From Flectobacillus major DSM 103 (lineage in GTDB: Bacteria; Bacteroidota; Bacteroidia; Cytophagales; Spirosomataceae): a stretch of 64,000 nucleotides of DNA. Under the pieces are notes generated by a model, which saw only the letters and a program-made list of their open reading frames with translations, searched no databases and was not told where the DNA came from. Positions 7,282 to 15,046 of this stretch are shown here, piece after piece (position 1 is the stretch's first letter; each line of letters opens with the position of its first letter). A program made the position numbers and the translations under genes. The DNA lies in contig NZ_KE386491.1 in the NCBI RefSeq assembly GCF_000427405.1, positions 124,001-188,000 on the forward strand, given 5' to 3'.

Positions 7282-7992
7282 ATGTCTGATATTAACAAAA
7301 TAGCTTTTATTACAGGCGGTTCAAAAGGAATTGGCTATGGTATAGCCGAAGCACTTGTCAAAGATGGTGTGAAAGTAGCCATTACGAGTCGTTCGTTGGA
7401 AGGGGCTTTAGAGGCTGCCAATACTTTAAATTCGATTCGTGAGGGGTATGCTTTGGGTTTGGCATCGGACGTAAGAGATTTGGAGTCGCAAACAAAGGCT
7501 GTCGAAGCAGTTCTTGCTCAGTGGGGACAAATAGACTACGTTATTGCCAATGCAGGTGTTGGGCATTTTGCTCCGATTCAGGAATTAACGCCTGCCCAAT
7601 GGAACGAGACAATTGATATTAACTTAACAGGGGTGTTTTATACCGCCAAAGCTACTTTAGACGCTCTTAAAGCAAGCCAAGGATATTTTATTACGATTTC
7701 TAGTTTGGCGGGTACCAACTTCTTCCCTAAAGGTACGGCCTACAATGCTAGCAAATTTGGATTGGTCGGCTTTACACAAGCCATGATGATGGATATTCGT
7801 AGCGAGGGAATTAAAGTAACAACAATTATGCCTGGGTCGGTGGCTACTGAGTTTAACAACCATAAGCCATCCGAGCAAGATGCTTGGAAAATTCAGCCAG
7901 AAGATATTGGTCAGATAGTGGTTGATTTGGTAAAACTACCAGCCAGAACTTTGCCTAGTAAAATAGAGGTTCGTCCAAGTTTTCCTAAATAA
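7282..7992 (+). CDS. SDR-family NAD(P)-dependent oxidoreductase
   Basis: 236 aa from the ATG at 7282 (MSDINKIAFITGG); an in-frame GTG at 7204 would add 26 residues before the Rossmann start and is unlikely. Visible classical SDR features: TGGSKGIG (residues 11-18), ANAGVG (89-94), N114 in DINLTG, S140/S141, Y154 and K158 in YNASK, and PGSVATEF. The SR after ITSR at the end of beta 2 favours NADPH. The substrate is not predictable; the group includes 3-oxoacyl reductase-like and general carbonyl reductases. Its 3' end runs into a MITE-like element. Confidence 0.88.
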   Translation: MSDINKIAFITGGSKGIGYGIAEALVKDGVKVAITSRSLEGALEAANTLNSIREGYALGLASDVRDLESQTKAVEAVLAQWGQIDYVIANAGVGHFAPIQELTPAQWNETIDINLTGVFYTAKATLDALKASQGYFITISSLAGTNFFPKGTAYNASKFGLVGFTQAMMMDIRSEGIKVTTIMPGSVATEFNNHKPSEQDAWKIQPEDIGQIVVDLVKLPARTLPSKIEVRPSFPK

Positions 7993-8008
7993 TATTTTGT
8001 GTTTAAAG

Positions 8009-8135
8009 ATGAGTCATCCCAAATATTTAGATCAAACAAGGCGGTCGAAAAACTAATTTCGACCGCCTTGTTTGATGAATAGCCAATATATGCCTAACAT
8101 TATTTTAAATTATCCCAAAATACGGAATGACTTAT
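8009..8135. mobile_element. MITE-like element A between convergent genes
   Basis: The left end (ATGAGTCATCCCAAAT, from 8009) and the reverse complement of the right end (ATAAGTCATTCCGTAT, ending 8135) match at 12 of 16 positions. Inside is a perfect 20-bp stem. Element B at 52913-53188 has the same AGTCATCCC ends and an inner stem sharing GGCG-R-TCGAAA. There is no transposase inside, so it is either a MITE derived from an unseen IS or a spread terminator cassette. No target-site duplication is visible. Confidence 0.55.
8031..8076. terminator. Perfect 20-bp stem, bidirectional terminator inside element A
   Basis: Left arm 8031-8050, right arm 8057-8076, 6-nt loop AACTAA; all 20 pairs match (core GGCGGTCGAAA). 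It sits between two convergent genes and is strong enough to terminate transcription from both, although the U-tracts are short. Confidence 0.7.
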
Positions 8136-8139
8136 ATTT

Positions 8140-9813
8140 CTACCAATTGGTAGCGATTTTTTTATTAGTATTTGCTTTGATTTCTATAGAATCTTTGGTT
8201 TGATAAATGCGACTATGCTGATTGTCGACTACAATAATACCTAAATGATATACTCCTGCTTGAAACTCGAAATCAGGTATTTGTCCTTCAAAAATTGGGG
8301 AAAATATAGCTTGTTGTATAACGACATTTTTGATACTTGATTTTAGGCATCGTAGCGGAAAAAGATATGCTCGCCTGTCTGATTTGGCCAGCAAGTACAC
8401 TCCATTGTCGGGGTCGAGCCACGGGAAACGAAAATCGCCAGTACCTCTAATAGCTATATTCCCATTTTCTAAAACGGCTTTTTCGAGTGCAATACTAGGC
8501 TCGTTACTGAAGTCGCTATGCAATAGGGTAGGCACAAGCTTATCAAAAACCGTAGCAGGGTTGGCATAGTTAAACTGCGTAGGTGTATTTTTTCTTCCCG
8601 ACAAATCTTCGTACGTCCAGTTGAACATATTGGTTGTAAGATTTTTATAATGGTAATCTATTTGTGAAATACTTTGCCAAAAACCATTGATAAAAGTCAA
8701 GATACTCAGTGGTAGTACTATCAAAAATAACTTGTTTTGATGTTTGGGTTGTAAAACACTAAGCAACCAAGCATACACACTTATGCTAAGTAAAATACTA
8801 TAAATTTTGTATCGACTTGTTAGAATCGTTTGGAATCCATAGCCGATAAGCCTACTCCAAGCTACCATCAAAGCCGATAGAAAAATCAAGGCTAAAGTAG
8901 ACAGTAAAAATACAGGCCATTTTTTGCTAATCTTCAATTGCTTACTTGCTAGGTCAAATGGCAAGTTTTGGGTAATAAAAAATAAGGCAATCGTTGTTAA
9001 AAGGCCGCCCAAGGCTATTGCTTTTAATACGCGGTTACTTATCTCGGTTTCGATAGTAACATCGGCATAGCTACCCACAAACGCCATAAATGCTTTGATA
9101 AGGTCTTTCCAGTCTGCAAGTGTTGCTGTTGGTGTAGCAGGAGGCTTTTGGTAAGATAAAAAATATGCCAAAAAAAGAATAACCGATAAGCCCAGTACCA
9201 AGCCCACCTGTTTCCAGTTTTGTTTTAAAATCAAAATTCCCATAATAATACCCAAAGCAACAAAGCCATTGCCACTTGTAAACACAGCGATTGTCATAAG
9301 AACAAGTACCCATGCAATGCGTTCATTTTCGAGTTCCCAAAATGCCCACATACACAAAAACACAATCCCAAAGTTTTGTACCGAAGCCATTCCCCAAAAG
9401 GTATTCTCCTGATTGCTCAGCGTAAACAAAATCCAAGGAATAGGGAGTAAATACCAATAAGAAATCTTGTTTTTTTTGAAAAATGCCACAAAAAGGCCAA
9501 GGATTCCTAGTAAAAAACCGTTGCCTAGCCACATGAGCCATTTGTAATCTATTTCGTTTTTGAGGGTATATATTATCAACAACAGGATTCTGGTTAGGCC
9601 AATTCTGTGTTCGTTATGTTGAGCAAATACAGCACTTATTTTTTCGCCCAACGAGCTACTATTATAAAACTTGACAATAAATCCTTTCAAGCCGTGGTCG
9701 TCTACATAAGGAATATTGATGCCGTATACTTGGACAAACAGAAAATACAAAATGATAGGACATGCTAGGCATACCCACCAAAAAAACTGATATACAATAG
9801 GTTTCTCTTTCAC
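8140..9813 (-). CDS. Large multi-pass membrane protein, GT-C-like, unknown function
   Basis: 557 aa from a GTG start (KEKPIVYQFFW). About ten hydrophobic segments fill residues 10-400, followed by a soluble domain of some 150 residues (from about 405). The first external loop after helix 1 has an acidic pair (YVDDHGLKGF, D38-D39), followed by HNEHRIGLTR, an arrangement like the catalytic loop of GT-C glycosyltransferases. The next gene downstream in sequence order (9844) is a GT39-like protein in the same orientation with a 30-bp gap, so both probably act in lipid-linked sugar transfer to an envelope polymer. No named domain is certain. Confidence 0.65.
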   Translation of the reverse strand: MKEKPIVYQFFWWVCLACPIILYFLFVQVYGINIPYVDDHGLKGFIVKFYNSSSLGEKISAVFAQHNEHRIGLTRILLLIIYTLKNEIDYKWLMWLGNGFLLGILGLFVAFFKKNKISYWYLLPIPWILFTLSNQENTFWGMASVQNFGIVFLCMWAFWELENERIAWVLVLMTIAVFTSGNGFVALGIIMGILILKQNWKQVGLVLGLSVILFLAYFLSYQKPPATPTATLADWKDLIKAFMAFVGSYADVTIETEISNRVLKAIALGGLLTTIALFFITQNLPFDLASKQLKISKKWPVFLLSTLALIFLSALMVAWSRLIGYGFQTILTSRYKIYSILLSISVYAWLLSVLQPKHQNKLFLIVLPLSILTFINGFWQSISQIDYHYKNLTTNMFNWTYEDLSGRKNTPTQFNYANPATVFDKLVPTLLHSDFSNEPSIALEKAVLENGNIAIRGTGDFRFPWLDPDNGVYLLAKSDRRAYLFPLRCLKSSIKNVVIQQAIFSPIFEGQIPDFEFQAGVYHLGIIVVDNQHSRIYQTKDSIEIKANTNKKIATNW

Positions 9814-9843
9814 AAATTATAGGATTATATAATATACAAGAAT

Positions 9844-11436
9844 TTAGTATCGATATTTGCTGCCTTCTAAATCAAATAGGAGTACAGACGTTTTATTTTT
9901 CTTCTTAAGGATTACCTTATTGGCTTCGTTAAGGTTTATTTTTTGTACAAATGTAGCATTCTTAGGTAAATACAAATTGACCAATTGTGCGTCGTGGTTG
10001 TCAAAATCGCCTGCTGGACGCTTAATGGCTTTGGTAAAGCCTGTTTCATAAACAGATGGATATACCACGGTGTCGCCTTGGGCATAGTTTTGCTTGATTT
10101 TCTCGGCTATCATAATATACGGATTGGGGCCTCGGTCGTGCGAAGCCGTATATTTTTGAGGGGCATCCTCGTAAAAATGCTTGAGAATTTTAGCAAAAGA
10201 ATAGCTTTGTATCAATAAAATAAGCGATAATACCACAAATAAACTTTTGTGAAACTGGAATGATTTTATGACAAACCATGCCATCAGTACCGATACAAAA
10301 GGTAGCCCAAAACTGGTATAACGGAAATAGAACCCTGTCATAACCCCTGCATTATAGGCCGAAACCAACGAAAATAAAAACGGTACAGAAATCACTAAGC
10401 CCGAAAACAAAAGGATTTTTTGTTCAATAAGCGTTGATTTTCGGTAAAGTACCCAAGCTACAATACCTACAAAAATGACGAGTACAATAGGAGCGATTTT
10501 GTTGCCAAAAGTGTCGTAAGCACCATTTGTAAAGACAAAATAATCACAAATAATAGAAATACCTCTTTTGAATAGGTTTTCCCATGATGCCAAATCAATA
10601 AAGCCTTTGTACGATGCCGCCAAACTAGGATTGTTGAGAATATCTTTATAAAGTGTAGTAGCGTGTTTGATATAGATAAGGGCGTACTGGCCAGGGCCTT
10701 TGGTCATCCATAATACAAATGGTATTGCCATAACAACATAACATACCACCAGATTTTTGAAAACAACCCAACGTCGGTCGGCTACAAGCCAGAAAATACC
10801 ATGACACAAAAGAATGGTAAAGGCAAGGTAATTAGAAAAAATGGTGAATATTATAGAAAGCGTATAGGCTATGTAAGTTTTAAGGTCAGTTTTTATTGAA
10901 AGTACAATTTTGAGAAAATAGTACGAAGCCAAAGTGCTGAAAAATATACTTGTCGTATAAAAACGAGCTTGCTGACTAAATACAATAAAGAAAGGCTCTA
11001 TACTGGCCAAAAATGCACCCAATAAAGCGATTCGGTTAGATTTGAGGAGGTTTTTGCCAATAAAGAAAATCCAGAGGATAGTTAAAATATTAAAAATCGC
11101 CGACACACTTCGCAAAGATGCGTCGGAATGGCCAAATAGCTTTCCAAAAATATTCATCGAAATCAAATGCACCGTTGCATTACCGCTGGTATCGCCCCGA
11201 GCGTTGGCATCAAATAGCTCGGCGATGGTTTTGGGTCTCCAAAAATCTTGAGGGGTAAATGTTTTATCAGGAGCCATTAGGGCTTTTTTACCACCCATAT
11301 TTACATTGCCGACAGCTACCATGATACCTTGTTTTTCGTCATTGAAAATACCAAATTTGCCAATGTGAAAAAAACGCAAGGTAGTAGCAACGATTAGAAT
11401 CAATAAAAGACAGATGTATGTATTCTTGTTTGACAT
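9844..11436 (-). CDS. GT39/ArnT-like glycosyltransferase, membrane
   Basis: 530 aa with about 11-12 transmembrane helices. The first loop has FGIFNDEKQG (D33-E34), the acidic pair found in the catalytic loop of PMT/ArnT GT-C enzymes; the stretch SVSAIFNILTILWIFFIGKNLLKS then ASIEPFFIVFSQQARFYT is characteristic of GT39/PMT_2 relatives. These enzymes use polyprenyl-phosphate sugars at the periplasmic face. The C-terminal part (about 430-530) is soluble. It is transcribed ahead of the membrane protein at 8140 (30-bp gap), likely one operon. Acceptor and sugar are unknown. Confidence 0.75.
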   Translation of the reverse strand: MSNKNTYICLLLILIVATTLRFFHIGKFGIFNDEKQGIMVAVGNVNMGGKKALMAPDKTFTPQDFWRPKTIAELFDANARGDTSGNATVHLISMNIFGKLFGHSDASLRSVSAIFNILTILWIFFIGKNLLKSNRIALLGAFLASIEPFFIVFSQQARFYTTSIFFSTLASYYFLKIVLSIKTDLKTYIAYTLSIIFTIFSNYLAFTILLCHGIFWLVADRRWVVFKNLVVCYVVMAIPFVLWMTKGPGQYALIYIKHATTLYKDILNNPSLAASYKGFIDLASWENLFKRGISIICDYFVFTNGAYDTFGNKIAPIVLVIFVGIVAWVLYRKSTLIEQKILLFSGLVISVPFLFSLVSAYNAGVMTGFYFRYTSFGLPFVSVLMAWFVIKSFQFHKSLFVVLSLILLIQSYSFAKILKHFYEDAPQKYTASHDRGPNPYIMIAEKIKQNYAQGDTVVYPSVYETGFTKAIKRPAGDFDNHDAQLVNLYLPKNATFVQKINLNEANKVILKKKNKTSVLLFDLEGSKYRY

Positions 11437-11665
11437 TAATGCAGGTTTTTGAAGAAATTAAAAGACGATGATCTTGTTTTTAACAGAACATTTATCTTGT
11501 TTTCAGCACAAAGTTAACTTTTCTCGTAAAAACCACCTAACTCTTATATGCTTTGGTAAGGTAATTTAAAAGCCTTTTAGGGTATAAACAGATAATAACA
11601 AGGTAGCTAAGCAACGGTTTTTTGCTAAAAAATAGTATAGAAAAAGGCTCTGATTGAGTGTTTGG

Positions 11666-12850
11666 CTATAACCCTGTAAGTTTTTCGAGATGATGATAGC
11701 TAATACCAAAATACTTTTTGGTATCTTGGATTTCGGTCAAAATTTCTTGTTTTCTAGCTTCAGTGATTTTACTTTTTATGCCTACAACCAATACATTTTT
11801 GGGCGTATGAGCATCCGAAATAAATTCAAATACCTTGGTTTTGTAGCCAAAATATTCCAAAATCAAAGCCCTAATGCCATCAGTTACCATTTCGGCCTGA
11901 CGCTCTAAGAAAATGCCATATTTGGTCAAAAAACCGAGTTCGTTTTGAACTTTAGTCTTTTCTATTTCGCGCCTAATTTGTTTGTGGCAGCAAGGGGCTA
12001 CAATAATTAATTCGGCATTCGACAATAAACCCTTATAAATAGCGTCGTCGGTGGCGGTATCGCAAGCATGCAGAGCAATCAGCATATCTATATCCTGCTT
12101 GTCATAATCCAAAATACTTCCTTGAATAAAATCAAGCTGGGAAAACTGAGCTTTTTGGGCAATATCATTACACAAGGTTACCATGTCGGGGCGGTATTCA
12201 ACCCCCTGAACTGCCGTAGAAAGCCCTAATGTAGTATGCAGATAATCGTAAAGAGCAAAGGTTAAATAGCCTTTCCCCGAACCCATATCAACAACCTTCT
12301 TGAGTTTGTCGGTCGAGATGTCTTTAATAAGCGAGCCAATAATTTCAACATAGTGATTGATTTGGCGATATTTATCTTGGGCATTTTTATATACATTACC
12401 CTGCTCGTCGGTAATTTTTAGGTCGTGCAAATAAGACTTTTCGGTGGGCTGAATCAAGCGTTTTTTGGCTTTGTCATGTCCCAGCGAGGGAGTATTGGTA
12501 GTAGAAGCTGTTTTTTGGCGAAGGCTCGATTTTTGATTTTTATGATATTCAAAAGCCCAATCTTCGGTAGTAGTCATTAGGGTGGCTATCTTAAAGCCAT
12601 CGTTTAGCCAGTTTTCAATAGCCCGTATACCTTCTTGAATTTCGTAGTTTTTGACAATATCTTTGGTTTTGTAACGAAAAGTAAAAGCGAGCTTTTCAAC
12701 CTGTTTAATCAATACCAAGCGGATATAGATATTTTTGAGGTCGGGTTCTGTTCCTTGAAAATTTCCTAAAGATATTTTTACCAATGTATGTTGCTGAATC
12801 GCCGTTTGTATGTGCTGCCCAAACTGCTGAATATGTTGCTGAAAACTCAT
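11666..12850 (-). CDS. SAM-dependent methyltransferase (Methyltransf_32-like)
   Basis: 394 aa from the ATG at 12850 (MSFQQHIQQFGQH); an upstream in-frame start would only add MYLCVFIQSTT. An N-terminal helical region of about 150 residues is followed by a Rossmann methyltransferase with motif I VVDMGSGKGYLTFALYDYL, acidic motif II (VEYRPD), and LIALHACDTATDDAI. A VAPCCHKQIRRE motif follows, resembling the CC-x-H/N signature of the METTL25/RRNAD1-type Methyltransf_32 group. Acts in the cytoplasm, probably on RNA or protein; the substrate is unknown. Monocistronic, minus strand. Confidence 0.8.
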   Translation of the reverse strand: MSFQQHIQQFGQHIQTAIQQHTLVKISLGNFQGTEPDLKNIYIRLVLIKQVEKLAFTFRYKTKDIVKNYEIQEGIRAIENWLNDGFKIATLMTTTEDWAFEYHKNQKSSLRQKTASTTNTPSLGHDKAKKRLIQPTEKSYLHDLKITDEQGNVYKNAQDKYRQINHYVEIIGSLIKDISTDKLKKVVDMGSGKGYLTFALYDYLHTTLGLSTAVQGVEYRPDMVTLCNDIAQKAQFSQLDFIQGSILDYDKQDIDMLIALHACDTATDDAIYKGLLSNAELIIVAPCCHKQIRREIEKTKVQNELGFLTKYGIFLERQAEMVTDGIRALILEYFGYKTKVFEFISDAHTPKNVLVVGIKSKITEARKQEILTEIQDTKKYFGISYHHLEKLTGL

Positions 12851-12881
12851 TGTCGTTGATTGAATGAAAACACAAAGATAC

Positions 12882-12910
12882 AAAAATAGCCTCGTTTTGA
12901 GGCTATTTTT
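12882..12910 (-). terminator. Rho-independent terminator after esterase gene
   Basis: Perfect 12-bp stem AAAAATAGCCTC / GAGGCTATTTTT with a 5-nt loop, giving a U-rich tail on the minus strand just downstream of the esterase stop codon (12932) and just before the start of the methyltransferase gene. Confidence 0.75.
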
Positions 12911-12931
12911 CTACAGGGAAGACAAGAAGTA

Positions 12932-13852
12932 CTATTTTTTGAGCCATCCATTGGCATCCATCCAATTTTTAAGATGGTCAAACCACTTATCTTTGGTTGT
13001 TCTGTTGTTGAGGCCAAAACCGTGTCCACCTTTAGGGTACACGTGTAGCTCGGCAGCTACGCCATTTTTTTGACAAGCTTCATAAAAAGCAAGCGAATTT
13101 TGTACAGGCACAGCTTTGTCGTCGCCAGCATGTACCAAAAATATAGGAGGCGTTTGGGCAGTAACTCTCGTTTCGTTTGAATAAGATAACACCTGAGCCT
13201 CGCTAGGGTTTTTACCGATCAATTGTACCTTTGAGCCATTATGGCCAAAGTCTTTCATGGTAATTACTGGGTAAATCAAAATAGCAAAATCGGGACGAAC
13301 GTTGCTAGCATCGGCTAGCTCGCCAACAGGTTGGTCAAAGTGGGTGGCTGTCGTAGCGGCCAAGTGCCCACCAGCCGAAAAGCCCATAATACCAATTCGG
13401 TCAGGGTTGATCCCATAAGACTGAGCATTGGCACGAAGTACCCGCAAAGCCTGTTGAGCATCTTGTAAAGGAGCAATAGACTTGTCTACTTGGGCGGCAT
13501 CGTTGGGGATTCGGTATTTCAACACAAAAGCCGTAACGCCAATTTTGTTAAATTCCCGAGCTACATCCGAGCCTTCATGCGAGGCCGCCAGAATAGAATA
13601 CCCACCTCCAGGGAAAATAATCACGGCTGTTCCATTTGAAAGCTCCTGAGGGGCAGGATATACACTAATAGTAGGAACAGTAACCGCCGAAATTCGTAAA
13701 ATACCATTGGCATCTACCTCCGATTTTTCGGTATTAGTTACATCTTTAGCATTGGGTACTTTACCCGTGTACAAGGCAAATTCCTTGGTTTGAGCCTGTA
13801 TCTGATTCATGAAAAGGGATAAACTCATGAGTACTAATACTTTTTTTAGCAT
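12932..13852 (-). CDS. Secreted alpha/beta hydrolase, BD-FAE/acetyl-esterase type
   Basis: 306 aa with a signal peptide (MLKKVLVLMSLSLFMNQIQAQ). Oxyanion-hole motif PGGGYSILAASHEG (81-94), nucleophile S159 in GFSAGGH, acid D244 in HAGDDKAVP, and H277 in GGHGFG. This set matches the bacterial esterases often annotated as acetyl xylan or feruloyl esterase-like (BD-FAE). It acts in the periplasm, outer membrane or medium, removing acyl groups from plant polysaccharide or other esters; the exact substrate is not readable. Flanked by a terminator on its 3' side and an EamA transporter gene upstream on the same strand. Confidence 0.85.
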   Translation of the reverse strand: MLKKVLVLMSLSLFMNQIQAQTKEFALYTGKVPNAKDVTNTEKSEVDANGILRISAVTVPTISVYPAPQELSNGTAVIIFPGGGYSILAASHEGSDVAREFNKIGVTAFVLKYRIPNDAAQVDKSIAPLQDAQQALRVLRANAQSYGINPDRIGIMGFSAGGHLAATTATHFDQPVGELADASNVRPDFAILIYPVITMKDFGHNGSKVQLIGKNPSEAQVLSYSNETRVTAQTPPIFLVHAGDDKAVPVQNSLAFYEACQKNGVAAELHVYPKGGHGFGLNNRTTKDKWFDHLKNWMDANGWLKK

Positions 13853-13985
13853 AATGTTTTAGGTTAAATTGTATAGTAAATGTTTGAGGTTTTTGAATAA
13901 AATGTGGTATAAAAAAACTATAAGATTATCAGTATTCTTAGCTAAAAGTATCCATAGGGATTTTTATACTAACTCAGTTGTTGGG

Positions 13986-14891
13986 TTATGCCTTTTTGGC
14001 TGTGGTAATCAGAGCTACCGCCAAAATAATCACAAAACCAGCTACAATCATCAGTGGGTGAAGTTGTTCGCCAGCCAAAAGCCAACCCAGTAGCATAGCT
14101 ACCAGTGGGTTTACATAAGTATAAGTAGATACCTGAGTAGCAGGTGCTACCTTGGTAAGCCAATTAAACACATTAAAAGCCAATATCGAGCCAATGCCAA
14201 TAAGATAGCACAGTGCCACAATAGCTTTTGGGGTAATATGGGCATCTTGAAATTTGGTAAAATCGCCTAAGAAATAACTGATAATAATAGACACAATTCC
14301 CCCGAAAATCATTTGCATACCCGATAATTGAGGGGTAGAGTATGGCATCTTGGCTTTTTTGAGCAATACTACACTGGCATTCCAGCCAAAGGTAGCCAAG
14401 AACATCAAAATCACACCATATATATAATAACCTTCGTAACCTTTTAAGGCCAATTTTTTGAGACTAATCAAAATGCCTACACCCAAAATCCCCAGAAATG
14501 CTCCGAGTAAAATTCTAGGTTTGGGTTTTTCGATACCCGCCGCCCATAGCAATAGTACCAATACCACAGGCCCCAATGCCGAAAACAATGCTGCGTAGCT
14601 CGATGGAATCCATTTGCCAGCAATGGTAAAAAAACCATTGCCCATCGTAATCATCAATAAGCCTGTTATACCAATAGTTACTAAGTGTTTTTTACTAGGC
14701 ATTTGGTACTTTTGGGTAGCTATGGCCCAAATAAAAAGAATACTACCCGCAATAAGATTTCGGATACCCGAGGCCAATAATGCTGGAAAACTTTCGACCA
14801 TAAAACGAATAGCCAAATAGGTAGACCCCCAAACAAAATATAGTATGACTAGCCCGCCCCAAATTTTTAGTTGTTGATTTTGTTCTTTCAT
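13986..14891 (-). CDS. EamA-family (DMT superfamily) transporter
   Basis: 301 aa with about ten transmembrane helices forming two EamA repeats. The N-terminal IYFVWGSTYLAIRF (first helix) and the second repeat GWNASVVLLKKAK plus TYVNPLVAMLLGWLLAGE are typical of RhaT/YedA-like DMT exporters. These proteins move metabolites, often amino acids or drugs, across the inner membrane by secondary transport. The substrate is unknown. It is followed on the same strand by the esterase with a 130-bp gap; a functional link is not evident. Confidence 0.85.
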   Translation of the reverse strand: MKEQNQQLKIWGGLVILYFVWGSTYLAIRFMVESFPALLASGIRNLIAGSILFIWAIATQKYQMPSKKHLVTIGITGLLMITMGNGFFTIAGKWIPSSYAALFSALGPVVLVLLLWAAGIEKPKPRILLGAFLGILGVGILISLKKLALKGYEGYYIYGVILMFLATFGWNASVVLLKKAKMPYSTPQLSGMQMIFGGIVSIIISYFLGDFTKFQDAHITPKAIVALCYLIGIGSILAFNVFNWLTKVAPATQVSTYTYVNPLVAMLLGWLLAGEQLHPLMIVAGFVIILAVALITTAKKA

Positions 14892-15046
14892 ATTGCGAAT
14901 TTGGGGATTTTTCTTGAAAGTTTGTGTTTTGGAATGGTAGTGTTTATATTTACAAATAGCAATTTTTCAAGAATCTATCCAATAATGATTCTTTGTTGGC
15001 TTATTCGTTCTTAGCTCAAAACAATTTTCAGCAAACTAATTAACAC

